A stretch of DNA of 64,000 nucleotides from WTGU01 sp965200925 (GCA_965200925.1 OZ241738.1:682001-746000), one strand, 5' to 3'. Counted from the first letter of the stretch, positions 28,881-37,919 are shown. Numbers and translations are program-made. The notes: a model not told the origin generated them from the letters alone.

Positions 28881-29513
28881 ATGAAGCTCTACGATTTCGC
28901 GCTCGCCCCGAGCCCGCGCCGGGTGCGGATGTTCATCGCCGAGAAGGGGATCGAAATCCCGAGCGTGCAGATCAACACACGGGAGCGGCAGCAGTTCAGC
29001 GACGAATACCGCGCCGTGAATCCTCATTGCGTCGTCCCCACGCTCGCGCTGGACGACGGCACCTGCCTCGGCGAATCGGTGGCGATCTGCCGCTACCTGG
29101 AGGAGACCCATCCCGAACCGCCCCTGATGGGCCGGGATGCCAGGGAGAAGGCGGTGATCGAGATGTGGGGCCGGCGCGCGGAGTTCGAAGGCTATCTTGC
29201 GGCCGCCGAGGCGGTGCGGAACGGCGCGCCCCTGTTCGCGGATCGCGGCCTGCCCGGCGTGCCGGGCGGCGCGCCGCAGATTCCCGCGCTGATCGACCGC
29301 GGCAAGCAGACCATGGGCCGGTTGTTCGAGAAGCTTGACCGCCAACTCGCGGACAACCGCTTCCTGGCGGGCGCCGCCTTCTCCATCGCCGACATCACCG
29401 CCTTCGTCGCCATCGACTTCGCGAAGCGCGCCGACATCGAAATCCCGCCCGCCTGCCCGAATGTCGCCCGCTGGTTCTCGGAGATCGCCGCCCGCCCGAG
29501 CGCCGCGGCATAG
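28881..29513 (+). CDS. Glutathione S-transferase family protein
   Basis: A 210-residue GST. The thioredoxin-like N-terminal domain starts MKLYDFALAPSPRRVR, with SPRR at the usual catalytic Ser/Cys position, continues to the conserved VPTLAL cis-Pro and ESVAICRYLEE motif. The helical C-terminal domain has FSIADITAFVAIDFAKRA. GGGAGGAACC precedes the ATG. It lies 25 bases after the amidase and is likely co-transcribed with it. The substrate is unknown. Confidence 0.88.
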   Translation: MKLYDFALAPSPRRVRMFIAEKGIEIPSVQINTRERQQFSDEYRAVNPHCVVPTLALDDGTCLGESVAICRYLEETHPEPPLMGRDAREKAVIEMWGRRAEFEGYLAAAEAVRNGAPLFADRGLPGVPGGAPQIPALIDRGKQTMGRLFEKLDRQLADNRFLAGAAFSIADITAFVAIDFAKRADIEIPPACPNVARWFSEIAARPSAAA

Positions 29514-29678
29514 CGCGCATGCTGCGGGGCATGGGATGGATCGTCGGTTTGATCGACACACGGGCGTCGAAGCCGAACCGACCCAAGACTTGCGCAAGCG
29601 CCGGATTTCAAACTGAGACACTACCGGGCGCGCCCGAAGCTTGCCGCGGGCGGTGCCCCGCGCTATGAGGCGCGGCCG

Positions 29679-29966
29679 ATGGACGTGCGCATCTACAGGC
29701 CGGCGAAGACGGCCACGCAGTCGGGGCGGGCGAAGACCAGGGGCTGGGTGCTCGAACACGCTCCCCGCGGCCGCCGCGAGGTGGACAGCCTGATGGGCTG
29801 GACCGGCTCGAGCGACACCGCCGCGCAGGTCAGGCTCGGCTTCCCGAGCAAGGAGGAGGCGATCGCCTACGCCAGGCGCCGCGGCCTGCGCTACGAGGTG
29901 CAGGAGCCGCGGGAACGCCGCGTCCGGTCCAAGTCCTACGCCGACAATTTCATCCGCAAGACCTGA
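29679..29966 (+). CDS. Complex I NDUFS4-type accessory subunit
   Basis: A 95-residue protein matching the ETC complex I subunit conserved region (NDUFS4/18-kDa family). The opening VRIYRPAKTATQSG, the central MGWTGSSDTAAQVRLGF, and the closing KSYADNFI are diagnostic. In Alphaproteobacteria and mitochondria this supernumerary subunit sits on the peripheral arm of NADH:ubiquinone oxidoreductase. It is usually encoded away from the nuo operon, as here. Its last 17 bases overlap the 3' end of the convergent gene. The 165 bases upstream contain no other feature I can support. Confidence 0.88.
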   Translation: MDVRIYRPAKTATQSGRAKTRGWVLEHAPRGRREVDSLMGWTGSSDTAAQVRLGFPSKEEAIAYARRRGLRYEVQEPRERRVRSKSYADNFIRKT

Positions 29967-30903
29967 CGCCGCCGAGCAGTCTCTCCGCCAAGTCCAGCGC
30001 ATCGACCGGCCAGAAGCAGACGGGGCGCGGGCGGTGGACGCCGGGCCGTCCGGCTTCCGGCCGGCAGCGCAACACGCCTTCGGCCCAGCGGTCGGGGATG
30101 GCGCCGCGGCCATGCACCGCGCCCAGAAGCGCGCCGCAAATCGCCGCGTTGGTGTCAGTGTCGCCGCCGCGCATGACCGTATCGACCACCGCCTCCTCGA
30201 AGGTTTCGGCGTGCGAGAGTTGCCAGAGCGCATTGCGGAACGCGATCAAGACCCATCCCTGCTGGCGTGTGTAGTCCGCGGGCGGCGATTCCCGCGCGCC
30301 TTTCGCCGCTTCCACGAGCGAGGCGGCGGCCATGTCTTCCGCCCAGCCTATGATCCGTTCGTGAAGAGTGCACGCGCCGGCGCCGGTTCGGACGGCCGTC
30401 GCGACCGCCATCGCGAACAGTGCATTCGCCTGCTGGCACACCGGATGGGGATGGGTGATCGCCGCGTCCCGGCGCGCCCACTCGGCGACGCGCGGCAGGT
30501 CGCCGCCCCGGGCGCCGAAAACGCCGAGCGGGGCGATCCGCATCAACGCGCCGTTGGCTTGGCTGTGGGGGTCGGGGGCACCGCGCAAGCCGCGAGAGAC
30601 GGTCCCGCCGCAATCGAACGGGCCCGAATCGAGCCAGAAGACATACGCCTCCCGGGCGCGTTCCGGATCGTAGTCCCCTCGTTCGACCAACAGGCGCGCC
30701 AGCATCAGCGCCATTTCGGAATCGTCCGTCGGCTGGCCGGCGAGCGTGTTCCAGATTCCCCCGTCGGCGAGATCGCGGATGCCGTCGGGATAGTCGCGTC
30801 GGATCGCGTCCGCCGACCGGAACTCCACCAGGCTGCCCAGAGAATCCCCGGCGAACTGTCCGAGCAAACACCCCTGGGCGCGGGAAAGCGCGCCGGCGCT
30901 CAT
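29950..30903 (-). CDS. ADP-ribosylglycohydrolase (DraG/ARH family)
   Basis: A 317-residue all-helical hydrolase. GQFAGDSLG near the N-terminus, GQPTDDSEMALMLA around residue 56, and RGGDTDTNAAICGALLGA near residue 244 are the metal-binding motifs of the family that bind the two Mg ions and ADP-ribose. It likely removes ADP-ribose from proteins, nucleic acids or small molecules; no nitrogenase or DraT gene is near, so a DraG role is not supported. It overlaps NDUFS4 tail to tail by 17 bases and follows the SMP-30 gene in divergent-free, same-strand order. Confidence 0.88.
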   Translation of the reverse strand: MSAGALSRAQGCLLGQFAGDSLGSLVEFRSADAIRRDYPDGIRDLADGGIWNTLAGQPTDDSEMALMLARLLVERGDYDPERAREAYVFWLDSGPFDCGGTVSRGLRGAPDPHSQANGALMRIAPLGVFGARGGDLPRVAEWARRDAAITHPHPVCQQANALFAMAVATAVRTGAGACTLHERIIGWAEDMAAASLVEAAKGARESPPADYTRQQGWVLIAFRNALWQLSHAETFEEAVVDTVMRGGDTDTNAAICGALLGAVHGRGAIPDRWAEGVLRCRPEAGRPGVHRPRPVCFWPVDALDLAERLLGGVRSCG

Positions 30904-30928
30904 CGCCCGCGCCTCCGCGAGGCCCGGG

Positions 30929-31849
30929 TCAGCCCGCGAAACGGGGCTCCGGGATGCCCCTGATTCCGAGCCCCGTCACCGCGAAGAGCCCGCCCGCGAG
31001 GAACTGCGGCTTGACCTCGCGGGCGAAGCGGTCGTGCACCGCCGGATGCTGGACGCGGGCCATCGACGTGACGTAGAGCACGTCGAGAGCGTCGCCGCCG
31101 AACATCACGCTGGTGACGTTCCGAACCGGCATCCCGATGCGCCGCTCCACCGTGCCGTCCGGCGTGTAGCGGACCAGCTCGCCGCCGATCACCTGGGCGT
31201 TCCATAGGCAACCCTCCTCGTCCACCGTCGAGCCGTCGGCGACGCCGGCGTCGTCCTTCGTCGTCGCGAAGACGCGCTTGTTGGCGAGCCCGCCGGTCTC
31301 GATGTCATAATCGTAAGCCCAGAATTCGTCCTGGAAGCTGTCGGCGACGTAGAAGGTCCGGTCGTCGGGGCTCCAGCAGGGGCCGTTGGTGCAGATGATC
31401 CCGTCGTCGGCCTTGGTAACGGTCAGGTCCGGGTCGAGCCGCCAGAGGCCGCAGATCGCGTGCTCCTCCTTGTCGTCCATGCCGCCCGCGAAGAAGCGGC
31501 CGCGCCGATCGCACTTGCCGTCGTTGAGCCGGGTGCGCGGCTGGTCCGCTTCGATCCTGGCGATCAGTTCGAGGGCGCGCGTCTCGTAGTCGAAGAAGTA
31601 GAACCCGTCGTCGAGGGCCATCACCGCCCCGCCGCCCGCGCGCAGTGCGAGCGCGCCCACGTCGTGCCCGCCGCCGATGGTCCAGTTCTCTGCCTTGCCG
31701 CTGCGCGGGTCCAGGCGCCAGAGCTCCGGCTTGCCGACCCGCCGGCCGGTGCCGTCTACCCAGTAGAGTCGCCCCTCCTCGACGTCCCACACCGGGCCTT
31801 CGCCGAGATGGTTTTCGCAGTCGAGGATGCACTCGATCCTGACGCTCAT
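30929..31849 (-). CDS. SMP-30/gluconolactonase family protein
   Basis: A 306-residue beta-propeller. ENHLGEGPVWD carries the first metal-binding Glu, DGKCDRRGRFFAGGMDD the Asn/Asp site, and GVADGSTVDEEGCLWNA the catalytic Asp region. These ligands match sugar lactonases. The ATG at 31847-31849 begins SVRIECILDCENHLGEG, right at the family domain. The upstream frame continues but is not protein-like. It may open sugar-acid lactones; an RraA-like aldolase gene divergent from it fits a sugar-acid catabolic locus. Confidence 0.88.
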   Translation of the reverse strand: MSVRIECILDCENHLGEGPVWDVEEGRLYWVDGTGRRVGKPELWRLDPRSGKAENWTIGGGHDVGALALRAGGGAVMALDDGFYFFDYETRALELIARIEADQPRTRLNDGKCDRRGRFFAGGMDDKEEHAICGLWRLDPDLTVTKADDGIICTNGPCWSPDDRTFYVADSFQDEFWAYDYDIETGGLANKRVFATTKDDAGVADGSTVDEEGCLWNAQVIGGELVRYTPDGTVERRIGMPVRNVTSVMFGGDALDVLYVTSMARVQHPAVHDRFAREVKPQFLAGGLFAVTGLGIRGIPEPRFAG

Positions 31850-32128
31850 GTTCCCGATCCTGGAATGCGAGGGCGCAGTTTGCAAGGACACAAACCCGTG
31901 CGAGCGACGGGACGCGCCGAGCGCAGCCACGAGGGCCGCAAGGGTTCGTCCGAGAGTCTGTGCATTCCTTCCTCCGTGCTGTTGCCACGGTGCCGGCGAA
32001 TGCCAAGCTGTTGCAAACAATCACGCCGGCAATGGCTCCGGTCGAAAGATGCGCCGCACGGGAGCCGGCGGCCGTGGATTGCCACGGTGCGGGGCGGTGG
32101 CTATGACGGGCGGCGTGCGGAGGGGCTC

Positions 32129-32815
32129 ATGACCGGTCACGACATCGATCTCGCGGCGCTCGCCCGCTACGACACGCCCACGATCTCCAACGCGCTGCTG
32201 ACGGTGGCGCCGGAGGCGGCGCGGTGTTCGACCAAGGGGGCGCTCCATTGCGTGCGGCCGGCGCTGCCGCCCATGGTGGGCTTCGCGCGCACCGTCCTCT
32301 ACAGGACCATGGAGCCCGGCGGCCTCGACGCCGCCGGCGCGCGGGCGCAGGACCTAGCCTATTTCGACTATGTGGGGACGGGGCCTGCGCCGCGCATCGT
32401 CATGGTGCAGGACGCCGACACGCCCGCCGCCACCACCAACGCTCTGTTCGGCGAGGTCATGAGCTTCATGCACAAGGCGCTCGGGTGCGTCGGCCTGATC
32501 ACCAACGGCGCCGTCCGCGACACGGCCGGCATGGCCGAAGGCTTCCAGGTGCTCCATGGCGGCATCGCGCCCTCGCGCGCCTCCTGGCACCGGGTTGATT
32601 TCGATTGCGAGGTCAACGTCGCCGGGCTGTACGCACGCACTGGCACGCTGATCCACGCCGATGGCAACGGCGCGGTCGCCGTGCCGCCCGCGTGCGTGCC
32701 GGCGCTCCTGGAGGCGGCCGAAGGGATCGTCCGCAAGGAAGAGGCGATCGTCTCCTTCTGCAAGAATCCGGATTTCACGTTGGAAGGGTTCAAGCGGTTC
32801 TGGGCCGAAAGGTAG
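32129..32815 (+). CDS. RraA-like family protein (HMG/CHA aldolase-type)
   Basis: A 228-residue protein of the RraA/dimethylmenaquinone-methyltransferase-like superfamily. It has DTPTISNAL near the N-terminus and LGCVGLITNGAVRDTAGMAEGFQVLHGGIAPSRA, the segment containing the conserved Arg-Asp pair that binds metal and substrate in hydroxyacid aldolases. I chose the ATG at 32129 after GGAGGGG. The most likely role is an aldolase or decarboxylase on a keto or hydroxy acid; RNase E inhibition is a less likely alternative. The next gene follows after 6 bases. Confidence 0.8.
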   Translation: MTGHDIDLAALARYDTPTISNALLTVAPEAARCSTKGALHCVRPALPPMVGFARTVLYRTMEPGGLDAAGARAQDLAYFDYVGTGPAPRIVMVQDADTPAATTNALFGEVMSFMHKALGCVGLITNGAVRDTAGMAEGFQVLHGGIAPSRASWHRVDFDCEVNVAGLYARTGTLIHADGNGAVAVPPACVPALLEAAEGIVRKEEAIVSFCKNPDFTLEGFKRFWAER

Positions 32816-32821
32816 GCGCCG

Positions 32822-33550
32822 ATGCGCGTCCTCCTGCTCCAGAACCACCGGAACTCGGGGCCGGGCTACCTGGAGGAGCCGGCGGCCCGGCGAGGCGCGC
32901 GCTTCCTGCCCTGTATGCCCAACATCAAGGCCGACCACCGGCTCCCTGCCGACGACTCGGGCCATGATGGCTTCCTCCTGCTGGGCGGGGCGATGCATGC
33001 GGGCCATGTCGAGGCGCATCCGTGGCTCGACGCGGCGGCGGCGCTGGTGCGTCGGTTCACCGAGGCGGAGAAGCCGGTTCTCGGAATCTGCCTCGGCGCG
33101 CAGATCGTCGCCCGCGCCTTCGGCGGGCGCTGCTACGACCTGCCGGCGCCGGAAATCGGCATCGTTCCGCTCCGCCTGACGGAGGAGGCCACGGGCGATG
33201 CGCTGCTCGGCCAGGGCTTCGAATCCCCCCTTCACCTAGCCCAGTTCCACAGCCAGACCTTCGACCCGCCGGCGGGCGCGGCCCGGCTCATGGCAGGCCA
33301 GGCGGTGCCCAGCCAAGCCTTCCGGCTGGGCGCCGCGACCTATGCCTTCCAGCCCCATTTCGAGGTGACGCCGGCGATGATGACGGAGTGGGTTTCGACC
33401 TCCGAGGCGCTGGTTCCGACCCACGCGCCCGACCTGCCGGGCCGCCTGCCCCTTCTCCTCCGCCTCCATCACCACGCCGCGCATGATTTCTGCTACCGCG
33501 TCGGCGGCGCCTGGCTCGACTTGGTGGCCGAACGCGCCGGCCGCGCCTGA
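32822..33550 (+). CDS. Class I glutamine amidotransferase-like protein
   Basis: A 242-residue stand-alone GATase1 domain. The nucleophile elbow GICLGAQIVARAFG holds the catalytic Cys, and FQPHFEVTPAMM carries the His-x-Glu pair. Such free domains often hydrolyse gamma-glutamyl compounds or serve as GMP-synthase-like amidotransferases. A second, divergent paralogue lies at 37920-38633. It is probably co-transcribed with the RraA-like gene. Confidence 0.82.
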   Translation: MRVLLLQNHRNSGPGYLEEPAARRGARFLPCMPNIKADHRLPADDSGHDGFLLLGGAMHAGHVEAHPWLDAAAALVRRFTEAEKPVLGICLGAQIVARAFGGRCYDLPAPEIGIVPLRLTEEATGDALLGQGFESPLHLAQFHSQTFDPPAGAARLMAGQAVPSQAFRLGAATYAFQPHFEVTPAMMTEWVSTSEALVPTHAPDLPGRLPLLLRLHHHAAHDFCYRVGGAWLDLVAERAGRA

Positions 33551-33628
33551 GGGTCCGCGCGCCGCGTTGCGCTTCGGGCCGCCATCGGGCATACAACGCG
33601 GCGCGGGCGAGAAGCGCGCGAGGCGGAG

Positions 33629-34945
33629 ATGCGGCGCTCACGGTACTTCCTGCCGACCTTGAAGGAGAACCCGGCCGAGGCGCAGGTCGTCTCTCACCGG
33701 CTCATGCTGCGCGCCGGCATGATCCGGCAGTCGAGCGCCGGCATCTACAGCTGGCTGCCGCTCGGCCACCGGGTGCTCCGCAAGATCGAACAGGTCGTGC
33801 GCGAGGAGATGGACGCCGCCGGCTGCCAGGAGATCCTCATGCCGGCCGTGCAGCCGGCGGAACTCTGGCAGGAGAGCGGCCGCTACGAGGACTATGGCCG
33901 GGAGATGCTGCGCTTCGCCGACCGCCACGACCGCCCCATGCTCTACGGCCCGACCCACGAAGAGGTCGTCACCGACATCTTCCGGCAGACGGTGCGCAGC
34001 TACCGCGACCTGCCCCGGAATCTCTACCAGATTCAGTGGAAGTTCCGCGACGAATTGCGCCCGCGCTTCGGCATCATGCGCGGCCGTGAGTTCTACATGA
34101 AGGACAACTATTCCTTCGACCTCGACCGCGCCGGCGCGGTGCGCTCCTACAACAGGATGTTCGTCGCTTACTTGCGCACCTTCGCCCGGCTCGGCCTCAC
34201 CCCCATCCCGATGCGGGCGGAGAGCGGAGCCATCGGCGGCGAGTTGAGCCACGAGTTCATCGTCCTCGCGGACACGGGCGAGAGCGCCGTCTATTGTGAC
34301 CGCGCCTGGCTGGACGCCGACCCGCTGGCCACCGTGATCGACTACGGGGCCGACCTTCAGCCGGTCGTGGACGAATGGACGAGGCTCTACGCCGCCACCG
34401 ACGACAAGCACGACGCCGCGTCCTGTCCGGTGCCGTCGGCGCGGCTCCACGAAGGTCGGGGGATCGAGGTTGGCCACATCTTCTATTTCGGCACCAAATA
34501 CTCGAAGGCGATGGGGGCCACCGTGACGGACCCGGACGGCGTCGAGGCGCCGGTGGAGATGGGTTCCTACGGCATCGGCGTTTCCCGCCTCGTCGGGGCG
34601 ATCATCGAGGCGTGCCACGACGACGCCGGCATCGTCTGGCCCGAGATCGTGGCGCCCTTCGCTGTCGGCCTGATCAATCTCCGCGTGGGCGACTCGGCCT
34701 GCGACGGTGCCTGCGAGGCGCTCTACGCGCGGCTCGCAGAGGCCGGAGTCGAGGTCCTGTACGACGATCGGGACGAGCGCGCAGGCGTGAAGTTCGCGGA
34801 GATGGAGCTGATCGGGTTGCCCTGGCAGGTCGCGGTCGGCCCGCGCGGCGTCGCATCCGGCATCGCGGAGCTGAGGGTGCGGGGTGGCGGCGTGGCGGAG
34901 TCCCTCCCGCTCGAGGCCGTGCCCGCCCGCCTGATTCGGCAATAA
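33629..34945 (+). CDS. proS: Prolyl-tRNA synthetase (short alphaproteobacterial type)
   Basis: A 438-residue class II synthetase. Motif 1 lies at RQSSAGIYSWLPLGHRVLRKIE; motif 2 at YQIQWKFRDELRPRFGIMRGREFYMKDNYSFD; motif 3 at MGSYGIGVSRLVGAIIE. The anticodon-binding domain is at the C-terminus. The large editing (INS) domain between motifs 2 and 3 of E. coli ProS is absent, which is the norm in Alphaproteobacteria and makes the enzyme about 430-440 residues. In many relatives lolC follows directly; here an ankyrin gene intervenes. Confidence 0.95.
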   Translation: MRRSRYFLPTLKENPAEAQVVSHRLMLRAGMIRQSSAGIYSWLPLGHRVLRKIEQVVREEMDAAGCQEILMPAVQPAELWQESGRYEDYGREMLRFADRHDRPMLYGPTHEEVVTDIFRQTVRSYRDLPRNLYQIQWKFRDELRPRFGIMRGREFYMKDNYSFDLDRAGAVRSYNRMFVAYLRTFARLGLTPIPMRAESGAIGGELSHEFIVLADTGESAVYCDRAWLDADPLATVIDYGADLQPVVDEWTRLYAATDDKHDAASCPVPSARLHEGRGIEVGHIFYFGTKYSKAMGATVTDPDGVEAPVEMGSYGIGVSRLVGAIIEACHDDAGIVWPEIVAPFAVGLINLRVGDSACDGACEALYARLAEAGVEVLYDDRDERAGVKFAEMELIGLPWQVAVGPRGVASGIAELRVRGGGVAESLPLEAVPARLIRQ

Positions 34946-35001
34946 CGGCCCGCGGTCGGGAGAGAACACCGAGGCGCCTGCGCCGCGAACCGGAAGGAGC
35001 C

Positions 35002-35943
35002 ATGCTCGCCATCCGCGCCGCCCCGATATTCGCCTTGGCGCTGGCCGGTGCCTTGGCACTTGCCGCGCCCGCTTACGCCGACGCGACGGCCGACCTGTTC
35101 GCGGCAGCGAAAGGCGGGACTGCGTCCGAAGTGAGGGCCGCGCTATCCGCCGGCGCGGACCCTGGCGCGCGCGACGAAAACAACAACACGCCGCTTCATC
35201 TGGCGGCGATGCACAACCCTGCCGCTTCGGTGATCGTGACGTTGATCGAAGGCGGTGCCGACCCCGGCGCGCGCAATGAGGGCGGCATGACGCCCCTTCA
35301 TCTGGCGGCGACGCTCAACCCCAACCCTTCGGTGATCGCGGCATTGATCGAAGGCGGCGCAGACCCCCACGCACACGGCGAATTCTCTGGCAAACTCGGC
35401 AAGATGCCGCTTCCTGAGGCAGTGGAGGAGTTCTCCGCTCTTTCGGAGTTCGGGTCGAGATTCGCTGGTAGCATGATGCCGCTTCATGGGGCGGCGATGC
35501 TCAACCCCAACCCTTCGGTGATCACGGCATTGATCGAAGGCGGCGCGGATACCGACGCGCGCAACGAACTCGATTCCACGGCGCTTCACGCAGCGGCGGA
35601 GGGGAACCTCGCCGCTTCGGTGATGGTGTCGAGGATTGAGGTGCTGTTCGCCGGCAGGACGCCGCTTCATGTGGCGGCGGAGGACAACGAAAACCCTTCG
35701 GTGATCACGGCGTTGATCGGAGGCGGCGCGGACCTTGGCGCGCGCACCAAATCCGGCAGGACGCCGCTTCATGTGGCAGCGGCGAACGCCGCCCCTTCGG
35801 TGGTCACGGCATTGATCGAAGGCGGCGCGGACCCCGGCGCGCGCGATGAATGGGGCAAGACTCCCTTCGATTACGCGGAAGACAACGAAGCGTTGCGGGG
35901 GACCGACGCCTACTGGCGGTTGAACGATGGCCGGTTCGAGTAA
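35002..35943 (+). CDS. Secreted ankyrin-repeat protein
   Basis: A 313-residue protein. The first 25 residues form a Sec signal (hydrophobic FALALAGALALAAPAYA, likely cut after AYA). The rest is a run of about seven 33-residue ankyrin units keyed on TPLHLAA and LIEGGADPGAR. Two units are irregular: near residues 120-155 an insert without the repeat consensus interrupts the array, and near residues 200-215 a unit lacks the LIEGGAD part. The repeats are also visible in DNA, with near-identical blocks about every 100-110 bases. AAGGAGCC precedes the ATG. It sits between proS and lolC. Its partner is unknown; periplasmic or extracellular binding is inferred. Confidence 0.85.
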   Translation: MLAIRAAPIFALALAGALALAAPAYADATADLFAAAKGGTASEVRAALSAGADPGARDENNNTPLHLAAMHNPAASVIVTLIEGGADPGARNEGGMTPLHLAATLNPNPSVIAALIEGGADPHAHGEFSGKLGKMPLPEAVEEFSALSEFGSRFAGSMMPLHGAAMLNPNPSVITALIEGGADTDARNELDSTALHAAAEGNLAASVMVSRIEVLFAGRTPLHVAAEDNENPSVITALIGGGADLGARTKSGRTPLHVAAANAAPSVVTALIEGGADPGARDEWGKTPFDYAEDNEALRGTDAYWRLNDGRFE

Positions 35944-35978
35944 GGTCCGCCCCTCCCTGCGGGCCGCGTAACGGCCCC

Positions 35979-37223
35979 ATGATCTCGGCCTTCGAGCGGC
36001 TCGTCGCCTTCCGTTATCTGCGCGCCCGTCGGCAGGAGGGCTTCGTCTCCGTCATCGCGGCCTTCTCCCTGGTCGGCATCTTCCTGGGCGTCGCCACCCT
36101 GATCATCGTCATGTCGGTGATGAACGGCTTTCGCGAGGAGCTGCTCACCCGCATCCTCGGGCTGAACGGCCACATGACGGTCTATGCGGAGCGCGGCGGC
36201 CTCACGGGGTTCGACGCCGTGGCGGCGCGCATCGGCGCCGTGGAGGGCGTGGTCGCCGCCTCCCCCGTCGTTCAGGGCCAGGTGATCGCGGCCGCGCGCG
36301 GCGGCGCGACCTTCGGCCAGGTGCGCGGCGTGCGCGGTACCCATCTGGCGGCGCGTCCGCTGGTGACGGAGAACGTCGTCGGCGGGCGGCTCGAGGATTT
36401 CGCAAAAGGCGAGGGGGTGGTGATCGGGGAGCGCATGGCGCGGCGGCTCGGCGTCGGCGTCGGCGATTCGATCACCTTGCTGTCGCCGGAAGGCCGGGCG
36501 ACCGTCATGGGGACGGTGCCGCGCTCGCGCGCCTATCCCGTGGTCGCCACCTTCGACGTCGGCATGTTCGAATACGACAGCACCTTCGTCTTCATGCCGC
36601 TCGCCCTCGCCCAGACCTACTTCCGGCTGCCGGACGCGGTCACCGGCATCGAGATCACGACCGTCGATCCCGATCTCGTCCGCGACATCCGCCCCGCCGT
36701 GCGGGCCGCCCTGGCCGGGGAGGGGTGGATCGTCGACTGGCGCGAAGTCAACGCCCAGTTCGTCAACGCGCTCCAGGTCGAGCGCAACGTCATGTTCGTG
36801 ATCCTGACCCTGATCGTCCTGGTCGCCGCCTTCAACATCGTCGCCGGGATGATCATGGTGGTGAAGGACAAGGGGCGCGACATCGCGATCCTGCGCACCA
36901 TGGGCGCGACGCGAGGCCAGATCCTGCGCATCTTCTTCATGAACGGCGCGGCGGTCGGCGTGGCGGGGACGGTGCTGGGCGTCGCCGCCGGCGTCGCCTT
37001 CGCCGCCCACATCGACACCATCCGCCTCTGGCTCGAACGCCTGACCGACACGGCGCTGTTCCCGCCGGAGATCCGCTTTCTCTCGCAACTGCCGGCGAAA
37101 ACCGATCCGTCCGAGGTCGTCGTCGTCGCCGTCATGGCCGTCGGGCTTTCGTTCCTGGCGACGATCTATCCGGCGTGGCGGGCGGCGCGGCTCGATCCGG
37201 TGGAGGCGCTCCGCTATGAGTAG
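35979..37223 (+). CDS. lolC: Lipoprotein-releasing ABC permease LolC/LolE type
   Basis: A 414-residue FtsX-type permease. An N-terminal membrane helix (GFVSVIAAFSLVGIFLGVATLIIVMSVMNGFREEL) is followed by a large periplasmic domain and three C-terminal helices, with the coupling segment KDKGRDIAILRTMGATRGQILRIF. With LolD it extracts lipoproteins from the inner membrane for LolA. Only one such permease is present, suggesting a homodimer as in other Alphaproteobacteria. lolD overlaps by 8 bases. Confidence 0.93.
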   Translation: MISAFERLVAFRYLRARRQEGFVSVIAAFSLVGIFLGVATLIIVMSVMNGFREELLTRILGLNGHMTVYAERGGLTGFDAVAARIGAVEGVVAASPVVQGQVIAAARGGATFGQVRGVRGTHLAARPLVTENVVGGRLEDFAKGEGVVIGERMARRLGVGVGDSITLLSPEGRATVMGTVPRSRAYPVVATFDVGMFEYDSTFVFMPLALAQTYFRLPDAVTGIEITTVDPDLVRDIRPAVRAALAGEGWIVDWREVNAQFVNALQVERNVMFVILTLIVLVAAFNIVAGMIMVVKDKGRDIAILRTMGATRGQILRIFFMNGAAVGVAGTVLGVAAGVAFAAHIDTIRLWLERLTDTALFPPEIRFLSQLPAKTDPSEVVVVAVMAVGLSFLATIYPAWRAARLDPVEALRYE

Positions 37224-37899
37224 CGGTGCCGTCCTCGAGCTGCGCGCGATCGTGCAGACCTTCCACCAGGCGGGCCGGGCGATCGAGGTCCTGAAGGGGG
37301 CGTCGCTCGCGCTCCGGCCCGGCGAGATCGTGGCCCTCACCGGGCCGTCGGGTGCCGGCAAGTCGACCCTGCTCCAGATCGCCGGGCTGTTGGAGCGCCC
37401 GCGGGGCGGCGAAATCGTCGTCGCGGGCGCGCGCTGCGACGGCCTGCCCGACCGCCGCCGGACCAGGCTGCGGCGCGACAGGCTCGGCTTCGTCTACCAG
37501 TTCCACCACCTCCTGCCCGAGTTCTCGGCGCTGGAGAACGTCGTCCTGCCGCAGATGATCGCGGGCCGCTCGCGCCGCGAAGCAACCGTGCGGGCGCGGG
37601 CGCTGCTGGCCCGCCTCGGCCTCGAAGCGCGCGCCGATCACAGGCCCGCTCGGCTTTCCGGCGGCGAGCAGCAGCGGGTGGCCATCGCCCGCGCCATCGC
37701 CAACGAGCCGGTGGTGCTGCTCGCCGACGAGCCGACCGGTAACCTCGATCAGGAGACGGCGGACGCGGTGTTCGCGTCCCTCGCGGCGCTCGTCCGCGCC
37801 ACCGGCTTGGCCGCCCTGGTGGCGACCCACAACGCGAGCCTTGCCCGGCGCATGGACCGGCGCCTCGCGATCGAGAACGGGGTCCTCGTCGTCCCGTGA
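37216..37899 (+). CDS. lolD: Lipoprotein-releasing ABC ATPase LolD
   Basis: A 227-residue ATPase. Walker A GPSGAGKSTLLQIAG, Q-loop FVYQFHHLLPEFSALEN, signature LSGGEQQRVAIARAI, and Walker B VLLADEPTGNLD are intact. The FHHLLPEF motif is typical of LolD. The gene overlaps lolC at its start and its TGA overlaps a GTG that could begin the next gene. Confidence 0.95.
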   Translation: MSSGAVLELRAIVQTFHQAGRAIEVLKGASLALRPGEIVALTGPSGAGKSTLLQIAGLLERPRGGEIVVAGARCDGLPDRRRTRLRRDRLGFVYQFHHLLPEFSALENVVLPQMIAGRSRREATVRARALLARLGLEARADHRPARLSGGEQQRVAIARAIANEPVVLLADEPTGNLDQETADAVFASLAALVRATGLAALVATHNASLARRMDRRLAIENGVLVVP

Positions 37900-37919
37900 A
37901 CGGGCGGGCGGCGCGCGAC

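Noticed and set aside
29514..29678. A tRNA or small gene before the NDUFS4 gene
   Set aside because: No cloverleaf, strong ribosome-binding site or protein-like frame is visible in these 165 bases.
35140..35870. Tandem DNA repeats as a CRISPR or intergenic repeat array
   Set aside because: The repeats are in frame and encode ankyrin units; spacing and variation follow the protein repeat. I saw no CRISPR array anywhere in the window.
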